The translations under genes were made by a program, and so were the position numbers. A stretch of 64,000 bases of DNA, from NCBI GenBank assembly GCA_964518595.1, contig CAZFHA010000021.1:3479-67478 (forward strand). Direction: 5' to 3'. Positions 58,880 through 64,000 of the stretch are shown here, in pieces. The stretch's first letter is position 1. Each line of letters starts with the position of its first letter. This DNA is from CAZFHA01 sp964518595. Lineage in GTDB: Bacteria; Bacillota; Clostridia; Saccharofermentanales; Saccharofermentanaceae. A model generated the notes under the pieces. That model was not told where the DNA came from and ran no database searches. It was given only the letters and a program-made list of their open reading frames with translations.

Positions 58880-59572
58880 ATGCTTAAAACACACGAAGTT
58901 GAAGAAATGAGTTGTATCGCAAAAGGGCCCAATCACGGCCCGGCACCAATTCCTGAAGAAGGAAAATGGGTTCAGGCCAAACAGATCACCGATATTTCCG
59001 GGTTTACCCACGGAGTTGGCTGGTGTGCACCGCAACAAGGAGCCTGCAAATTGTCACTGAACATCAAAGACGGAATCATCCAAGAAGCTCTTATTGAGAC
59101 CATTGGTTGTACCGGTATGACTCACTCCGCTGCTATGGCTGGAGAAATTCTGACCGGAAAAACCATCTTGGAAGCGTTAAACACAGACTTGGTATGCGAT
59201 GCAATCAATACAGCTATGAGAGAATTGTTTCTCCAGATCGTTTATGGCCGCAGCCAATCTGCCTTCTCGGAAGGTGGACTGCCAATCGGAGCCTCTTTGG
59301 AGGATCTGGGAAAAGGGCTACGTTCACAAGTCGGAACAATTTTTTCTACTTTAGAAAAAGGTCCACGCTACTTAGAGTTAACTGAAGGTTACATCTCTAA
59401 GCTTGCTCTTGATGAAGGTGATCAAATTATTGGCTATCAATTTCTAAAGATTGGTCCTATGCTGGATCAGATCAAAAAGGGTGTTGATGCAAATGAAGCC
59501 TATAACAAAAATCTGGGAACATATGGACGGTTTGATGAAGCAGCCCGTTACATTGATCCCAGACATGAATAA
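58880..59572 (+). CDS. IscU/NifU-like iron-sulfur scaffold family protein
   Basis: A 230-residue protein with an N-terminal IscU/NifU_N-like fold. The cysteines are in VGWCAPQQGACKL and in TIGCTGMTHSAAMAGEIL. A C-terminal region of unknown role ends GRFDEAARYIDPRHE. It belongs to the lineage annotated as iron-sulfur cluster assembly scaffold that is always paired with a GGGtGRT protein, and here that gene follows after 23 nt. The start at 58880 follows AAAGGGG; the 12 upstream codons are not used. Function is unproven; a role in cluster building or cysteine/sulfur chemistry is a family guess. Confidence 0.85.
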   Translation: MLKTHEVEEMSCIAKGPNHGPAPIPEEGKWVQAKQITDISGFTHGVGWCAPQQGACKLSLNIKDGIIQEALIETIGCTGMTHSAAMAGEILTGKTILEALNTDLVCDAINTAMRELFLQIVYGRSQSAFSEGGLPIGASLEDLGKGLRSQVGTIFSTLEKGPRYLELTEGYISKLALDEGDQIIGYQFLKIGPMLDQIKKGVDANEAYNKNLGTYGRFDEAARYIDPRHE

Positions 59573-59595
59573 GTATTAGGAAGGAGATTTCAATT

Positions 59596-60591
59596 ATGCC
59601 GCTTTTTGAAAGTTACGATAGAAGAATACCTCAAATTAATGCCACACTTAAGGAATATGGTATTTCTTCCATCGAAGAAGCCAAAGAAATTTGTTCACAA
59701 AAGGGTATTGACCCTTACACAATTTGCAAAGAGACCCAACCCATCGCTTTTGAAAATGCCGCTTGGGCTTATGTTGTAGGTGCCGCTATCGCCATCAAAA
59801 CTGGTGCAAAAAAAGCGTCCACCGCCGCTGAAGCTATTGGTATTGGCCTACAGGCCTTTTGTATCCCCGGTTCTGTAGCCGATGACCGTAAAGTTGGTAT
59901 TGGTCATGGCAATCTGGCAGCTATGCTTCTGCGTGAAGAAACCAGCTGCTTTGCCTTTTTGGCTGGTCATGAGTCTTTTGCCGCCGCTGAAGGCGCTATC
60001 AAAATTGCCCTTTCAGCTAACAAGGTACGCAAAGCACCTCTGCGTGTTATCTTGAATGGATTAGGCAAAGATGCCGCCTTCATTATTTCTCGCATTAATG
60101 GCTTTACTTATGTCGAAACCAAGTTCGATTATGGTACTGGCGAAGTTAAAGTAATTAAGGAAATTCCCTTCTCCAAGGGTGACCGCGCCAAGGTTCGTTG
60201 CTATGGCGCCGATGATGTTCGTGAAGGTGTTGCCATCATGGATTTGGAAGGCGTTGACGTATCAATCACCGGGAACTCCACCAATCCAACTCGTTTCCAA
60301 CATCCTGTAGCCGGAACTTACAAAAAAGAATCCTTTGCGAAGGGTAAAAAATACTTCTCTGTCGCTTCTGGTGGTGGTACAGGCCGTACACTCCACCCCG
60401 ATAACATGGCTGCCGGTCCTGCTTCTTATGGTATGACTGATACTATGGGACGTATGCACTCTGACGCACAATTTGCCGGATCTTCTTCCGTGCCTGCTCA
60501 CGTTGAAATGATGGGCTTTTTAGGTATGGGTAATAATCCGATGGTTGGCGCAACTGTAGCTGTGGCTGTTGCTATCGAAGAAGCCGGCTAA
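59596..60591 (+). CDS. GGGtGRT protein
   Basis: A 331-residue protein named after its invariant motif, here VASGGGTGRTLHPDN (about residue 257). Other conserved parts are MPLFESYDRRIPQIN at the start, KVGIGHGNLAAMLL, FLAGHESFAAAEGA, LNGLGKDAAFIISR and the Gly/Ala-rich end. It is found mostly in anaerobic Bacillota and always near the scaffold-like gene upstream. There is no membrane helix or signal peptide. The enzymatic role is not known to me. Strong codon regularity and a good RBS (GGAAGGAG) suggest high expression. It is ended by a strong terminator. Confidence 0.9.
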   Translation: MPLFESYDRRIPQINATLKEYGISSIEEAKEICSQKGIDPYTICKETQPIAFENAAWAYVVGAAIAIKTGAKKASTAAEAIGIGLQAFCIPGSVADDRKVGIGHGNLAAMLLREETSCFAFLAGHESFAAAEGAIKIALSANKVRKAPLRVILNGLGKDAAFIISRINGFTYVETKFDYGTGEVKVIKEIPFSKGDRAKVRCYGADDVREGVAIMDLEGVDVSITGNSTNPTRFQHPVAGTYKKESFAKGKKYFSVASGGGTGRTLHPDNMAAGPASYGMTDTMGRMHSDAQFAGSSSVPAHVEMMGFLGMGNNPMVGATVAVAVAIEEAG

Positions 60592-60620
60592 GTCCTGACA
60601 TACTACTCTTACCAGTACAA

Positions 60621-60674
60621 AACTGCCTAATCGACTTCAGGATTGATAATCCGACAGTTGGTTAGGCAGTTTTT
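60621..60674. terminator. Terminator between GGGtGRT and DUF1836 genes
   Basis: A 10-bp perfect outer stem, AACTGCCTAA / TTAGGCAGTT (60621-60630 and 60662-60671), with further pairing inside (GGATT / AATCC) and a T run on the plus strand. On the minus strand TTTTG follows, so it can serve both convergent genes. Confidence 0.88.
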
Positions 60675-60701
60675 AGACTGGTGGATATGGGCTACTAGAG
60701 T

Positions 60702-61319
60702 TTATTCGTTTGTAGCTCCCTCGCCTTTCAAGATATCCAATATTTTCTGTGCAGTGGCCAACTGGACGCTGGCATGTAAGGACAGATCAAAGGCCAGCCT
60801 CAAGAGATCCATTCGGTTCTCGGCCCCTTCTCTTTCAGTCATAGCATTAATTTGTTGGTTCACCTTTTCCTGACAGTCACAAATTGCTCCCTGCCGAGCA
60901 GATTCAAAATGTTGATAAAGCTCTTGTGGTGTTTGACTTAGATTTAGCTCCGGTAGCAAAATACGTAAATCCGAGAGTGACAGAACCGGTTTAAGAGCTC
61001 CCAGTACAGATAGCAAAACCAAGTGGCGGCGGTCATATTTTTTATCAACTGCTCTGGGCAGCAAATTGTCTTTCATATAATTGTTAATCATGGAGCTAGT
61101 TAATAAAGTATCTTTATCCGTGCGTTTATAGGGCTTTAGCTGCCGCTCCATCAACGTCAAAACTTGATCCATGTATAAATCAATATCCGGCAATTTCTCC
61201 CAAGGGGTCTGGGTCTGGCTATGTAAAAGTTGAAACCAAGTTTCTAAGCTTGCAGCCGAATCTACAGGGGCTGGGAAATTATCTATATTTTGTTTTGTAT
61301 TATCGTTTTTTTTACTCAT
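60702..61319 (-). CDS. DUF1836 domain protein
   Basis: A 205-residue cytoplasmic protein. The family signature is LPDIDLYMDQVLTLMERQL followed by LLTSSMINNYMKDNLLPRAVDKKYDRRHLVLL, which looks like a helix-turn-helix related to MerR-type DNA-binding domains. The C-terminal half is helical. DUF1836 proteins are common in Clostridia and are presumed regulators; the target is unknown. The start at 61319 has GGAG 10 nt upstream. Confidence 0.85.
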   Translation of the reverse strand: MSKKNDNTKQNIDNFPAPVDSAASLETWFQLLHSQTQTPWEKLPDIDLYMDQVLTLMERQLKPYKRTDKDTLLTSSMINNYMKDNLLPRAVDKKYDRRHLVLLSVLGALKPVLSLSDLRILLPELNLSQTPQELYQHFESARQGAICDCQEKVNQQINAMTEREGAENRMDLLRLAFDLSLHASVQLATAQKILDILKGEGATNE

Positions 61320-61372
61320 GAACCACACACTCCATTCCTATTGCCAGCAATGATCCAAACTATTTCGGCATC

Positions 61373-61573
61373 CTATTGCTCAACAATTCGACTACAAGCC
61401 TTTTCAAGATTTTTACGTGCCAAAGTCATAGGATGATTGCACCTTTGGCAGCGAAGGGTTACTTCGGCTCCTACCCGCAAGACTTCCCAAGTATCACCCC
61501 CGCAGGGATGAGCCTTGCGCAGAACTAATACCTGTCCGACGGCAAATGGATACAAAAAAAATTTACCTGACAT
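61373..61573 (-). CDS. DUF951 family protein
   Basis: A 66-residue protein matching DUF951. It has the motif RKAHPCGGDTWEVLRVGAEVTLRCQRCNHPMTL, split by the usual KxHPCG and CxxC elements, which together suggest a zinc-binding site. Function is unknown. RBS AGGAGGCG. It is 9 nt downstream of prmC and therefore co-transcribed with DUF1385-prmC. Confidence 0.88.
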   Translation of the reverse strand: MSGKFFLYPFAVGQVLVLRKAHPCGGDTWEVLRVGAEVTLRCQRCNHPMTLARKNLEKACSRIVEQ

Positions 61574-61582
61574 AAACGCCTC

Positions 61583-62521
61583 CTAATTAAGACCTGAACG
61601 AAAAACTAAGGTAACGCGCTGCTGACCACCATAATCATTAAAGGTTTGTGTAGAGTACCCCTCAGCCTCATAAAGGCTACGAAGAGCATTGCTCTGGTCA
61701 TAACCATGCTCTAACAACAAAAACCCTTGAGGTGCTAAATATTCCTCCAGAGATTCCAAAATCCGGCGATAGAAATAAAGACCATCCGCCCCCCCATCCA
61801 GTGCCAGACTTGGTTCATATAATGCCACTTCCGGCATGAGCTCGCCCAGTTCAGCCGTGGGAATATAGGGCGGATTAGCCAAAATAATATCAGCTTTCGC
61901 CTCTCCCCACAAATCGGCCAGTTCCTGACCACCCGGAAATAAATCGCAGGCCATCAAAGTTAATTTTTCTGTTCTTTTCAAAGAGCGTAGATTGGCAGTG
62001 GCATAGTTTAGAGCTAGTGGCGATATATCTGTCAATATCCCTTGATGTGCTCGCATTTTCCCCTCCAGCTCAAGGGATAAAGTTATACCTAAACAACCGC
62101 TTCCGGTACAAAGATCCATAAAGTGAAGGGGCGTAGCTGCCCTTAATTGCACCTGTGGCGGAAGAGGCAGTGACGAGGAGTACCCCAAAAGGTTCAAAGC
62201 TACTTCAATTAAAATTTCGCTATCACCTCTGGGTATAAGTACCCCCGCCCCAACATGAAAACTATAACCAAAAAAATCTTGTAGTTGTACAATGTAAGAA
62301 AAGGGCTCTCTCTGCTGACGGCGGTAAAAAATCTCGTCAATTTTAAGCTGCTCGGCTGGATTAAAAACCTCTGCATAAGGCTCTTTCATCCGAGCCATGA
62401 AATAAGCCCGATTACGTCCGGTCACCTCCGTCCAAAACCGAAACAGCTCTCCCCGGGGATCTTCTACACCAACCGCGGATAACGCTTGGGCTCTGGCTTT
62501 TAGGTTACTATCTAATGTCAC
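61583..62521 (-). CDS. prmC: Release factor glutamine methyltransferase
   Basis: PrmC (HemK) methylates the GGQ glutamine of release factors 1 and 2. The 312-residue product has an N-terminal helical substrate-binding domain (with PFSYIVQLQDFFGYSFHV), SAM motif I FMDLCTGSGCLGITLSLEL (about residue 130), and the catalytic NPPY in ILANPPYIPTAELG. GTG at 62521 is preferred: it overlaps the upstream TGA as GTGA and has GAGG 7 nt in front. Its substrate gene prfA is 3 kb downstream on the same strand. Confidence 0.95.
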   Translation of the reverse strand: MTLDSNLKARAQALSAVGVEDPRGELFRFWTEVTGRNRAYFMARMKEPYAEVFNPAEQLKIDEIFYRRQQREPFSYIVQLQDFFGYSFHVGAGVLIPRGDSEILIEVALNLLGYSSSLPLPPQVQLRAATPLHFMDLCTGSGCLGITLSLELEGKMRAHQGILTDISPLALNYATANLRSLKRTEKLTLMACDLFPGGQELADLWGEAKADIILANPPYIPTAELGELMPEVALYEPSLALDGGADGLYFYRRILESLEEYLAPQGFLLLEHGYDQSNALRSLYEAEGYSTQTFNDYGGQQRVTLVFRSGLN

Positions 62522-63801
62522 CAAGTATCCTCACCTTCGTGCTCGGGTAGAACAGCCTCAACAGAAGCAATTGCAACTTCCAACATATCGTCGGTAGGTT
62601 CACGAGTTGTAAAGCGCTGCATCCATAGTCCGGGTTTAGTAATTAAGCGGCACAAGATATTCTTGTCATGTCGGCCTGTAAAACGAATAATTTCATAGGC
62701 AATGCCCGCCACCAAGGGTACCAGCGCCAGGCGAATGAGGGCATTCAGCCACCATACATTAATGCCGATAAAAGCACCTACCACACTGAAAACTAAAATG
62801 GAAACAATAACTACAATGAACAAGAAGGCGGTTCCGCAACGAGGATGGAAGCGGCTGAATTTTCTTATATTGGCTACGGTGAGTTCCTCACCGGCTTCAT
62901 AGCAGGCAATCGTCTTGTGCTCTGCACCATGATACATCCAAACTCGGCTAATATCCTTAATACGAGAAGTCAAAGCCAGATAACCTACAAAAATCCCAAT
63001 GCGCAATATGCCTTCAAAAAGATTGAGGAGGATATTGATGTTTGTTTGATCCTTGATACTATCCGGTAAAAAACCCGAGAGAATATCTACTACGAGACGA
63101 GGAAACAGAATAAATAGCCCGATGCTGAAAATAATACCAAAGGTAGCAGAGGCTACAATTACGACATTTAAATGGTTCTCTAAAAAGGTCTCTAAACGCC
63201 CGGAGGCCTTGGGCTTATCCGCTTTACCCTCGGCGGCCGTTCTTGCCTTTTCAGCTACGGCAACCAGCTGCTCCTGAGCCTTTTCTTCCGGGGTAAGCTC
63301 AGGTTCAGAAAATTCCTGATCTAAGCTACCTGTTGACGTTTCAGTCTCACCAGTCTCAGGAATTATTGTTTCAACGCTGCTAAGCTCGGCTTCAGGTAAA
63401 ACTACTTCCGGAGGTGTGGAATCTACCTCTACAGGATCAGCAAAAAGATCTTCCGAGAGTTCGGCAGATTTCATCAGTGCTCCCGTTCCAGTAACAAGTT
63501 GTCGAAATAACTTGATACCGCCGCGAACTAATGGTACTTTATCAAAAAAAATCACTTTATTATTAGAGGCGACTTCTTCTACCAAGATAGAACCATCTGC
63601 TTTCCTCACAGCCATGGCAGAGCGCCTTGGACCTACCATCATCAATCCCTCGATAAGTGCTTGACCTCCGATAGTAGTTTTCTTCTTCTCTCTTGGAAGT
63701 GCTTGAGCCACAGCCGGAGCCTCTTCTACTGCTTCAATCACAAGAGGAGAAGGTGGTGTGGAAAGTTCGGAGTGATCTATAAAATCGTCTTGATTTGTCA
63801 T
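62518..63801 (-). CDS. DUF1385 membrane protein (YqhQ-like)
   Basis: A 427-residue membrane protein. The DUF1385 signature is TIGGQALIEGLMMVGPRRSAMAV (split at residues 40-62), then FFDKVPLVRGGIKLFRQLVTG. Later come RVWMYHGAEHKTIACYEAGEEL and FHPRCGTAFLF. About four membrane helices lie in the second half. A 90-residue acidic insert (Glu/Pro/Thr-rich, about residues 115-205) is unusual compared with the roughly 300-residue family norm. Such genes commonly precede prmC-prfA in Bacillota, as here. Function unknown. Confidence 0.9.
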   Translation of the reverse strand: MTNQDDFIDHSELSTPPSPLVIEAVEEAPAVAQALPREKKKTTIGGQALIEGLMMVGPRRSAMAVRKADGSILVEEVASNNKVIFFDKVPLVRGGIKLFRQLVTGTGALMKSAELSEDLFADPVEVDSTPPEVVLPEAELSSVETIIPETGETETSTGSLDQEFSEPELTPEEKAQEQLVAVAEKARTAAEGKADKPKASGRLETFLENHLNVVIVASATFGIIFSIGLFILFPRLVVDILSGFLPDSIKDQTNINILLNLFEGILRIGIFVGYLALTSRIKDISRVWMYHGAEHKTIACYEAGEELTVANIRKFSRFHPRCGTAFLFIVVIVSILVFSVVGAFIGINVWWLNALIRLALVPLVAGIAYEIIRFTGRHDKNILCRLITKPGLWMQRFTTREPTDDMLEVAIASVEAVLPEHEGEDTW

Positions 63802-63951
63802 AACGGGATTCCCTTCTATCTGTTACTAAACTATTTAATTATTTCTTATTTTATCAAACTTTAACCAGCGAAAGTAGGCAAGACCAGTGGAATTAACAGA
63901 TAATTCGCATTATCGCTCTAAGAAAGCCTTCAGTAAAAGTTGAATAATCAT

Positions 63952-63974
63952 AACTGCCGGCTCAGCCGGCAGTT
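63952..63974. terminator. Terminator-like hairpin at the right edge
   Basis: A 10-bp perfect stem AACTGCCGGC / GCCGGCAGTT with loop TCA, 150 nt upstream of the DUF1385 gene. It may end a minus-strand gene beyond the window edge. Apart from it, 63802-64000 contains no recognised gene. Confidence 0.5.
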
Positions 63975-64000
63975 TGTCCCGCCCCTATAAGGGGCCATTA

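Noticed and set aside
1..64000. CRISPR arrays, insertion sequences, prophage or integrated element
   Set aside because: I found no regular repeat-spacer pattern, transposase, integrase, phage structural gene or attachment-site duplication; genes are almost all core housekeeping.

Overview
The window comes from an anaerobic, low-to-moderate GC, Gram-positive bacterium, most likely a Clostridia-type Bacillota. The evidence is the gene content: SpoVG, AddAB (not RecBCD), Prp with a Prp-cleaved L27, an L21-leader-like 5' UTR and DUF1836/DUF951/DUF4364/DUF1385 families. A flavodiiron protein with rubredoxin, the anaerobic NrdG activase and Rnf-like genes point to anaerobic life. Nearly all genes lie on the minus strand, so replication probably runs right to left. 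I see no phage, insertion sequence, CRISPR array or rRNA. The one RNA gene is a tRNA-Arg(CCT). I cannot name the genus.

Layout. 0-4.8 kb: ATP synthase genes atpB-E-F-(H'A)-G, where the delta subunit survives only as a C-terminal domain fused to the front of alpha. 4.9-9 kb: upp, rpiB, proA, a cluster of DnaA boxes, and a THUMP RNA methyltransferase. 9-11.8 kb: a small plus-strand pair (DUF3006-like and a Gfo/Idh oxidoreductase), a DivIVA-like coiled-coil protein and the tRNA. 11.9-17.7 kb: rpoD followed by a degenerate Rnf-type operon (C, D, G and an apparent E-A fusion) that lacks RnfB and the flavin-attachment motifs. 17.8-26.7 kb: a zinc-ribbon membrane protein, tadA and addAB. 26.7-31.4 kb: a lipid block (acyl-CoA ligase, PlsC, DagK-like kinase, acyl carrier protein, MarR/FabT-like regulator). 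31.4-38.4 kb: nrdG, two radical-SAM-associated genes, pgi, a DUF4364 gene, flavodiiron protein and rubredoxin. 38.5-41 kb: rplU-prp-rpmA-obg. 41-46.2 kb: AgcS symporter, a second Gfo/Idh protein, an alpha/beta hydrolase, an unfamiliar hydrolase-fold membrane protein, and spoVG. 46.5-55.6 kb: murC, ftsH-hpt-tilS-dnaB-rplI and rpsF-ssb-rpsR. 55.7-64 kb: a Sua5/arginine-phosphatase fusion, prfA, an inserted plus-strand Fe-S scaffold plus GGGtGRT pair, DUF1836, DUF951, prmC and DUF1385.

How the parts fit. Most of the window is core housekeeping: energy, translation, replication and repair, cell wall, lipids. The classical Bacillota string prmC-prfA-sua5-ywlE-rpiB-upp-atp is present in the same strand order, but its two halves lie about 50 kb apart. 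The most unusual items are the delta-alpha ATP synthase fusion, the cofactor-poor Rnf-like operon behind rpoD, the Sua5-YwlE fusion, a third-position-diverged echo of the rplI 3' end immediately downstream of rplI, and a DnaA-box triplet upstream of proA. Start sites were revised from the longest ORF wherever a Shine-Dalgarno sequence favoured an internal start.
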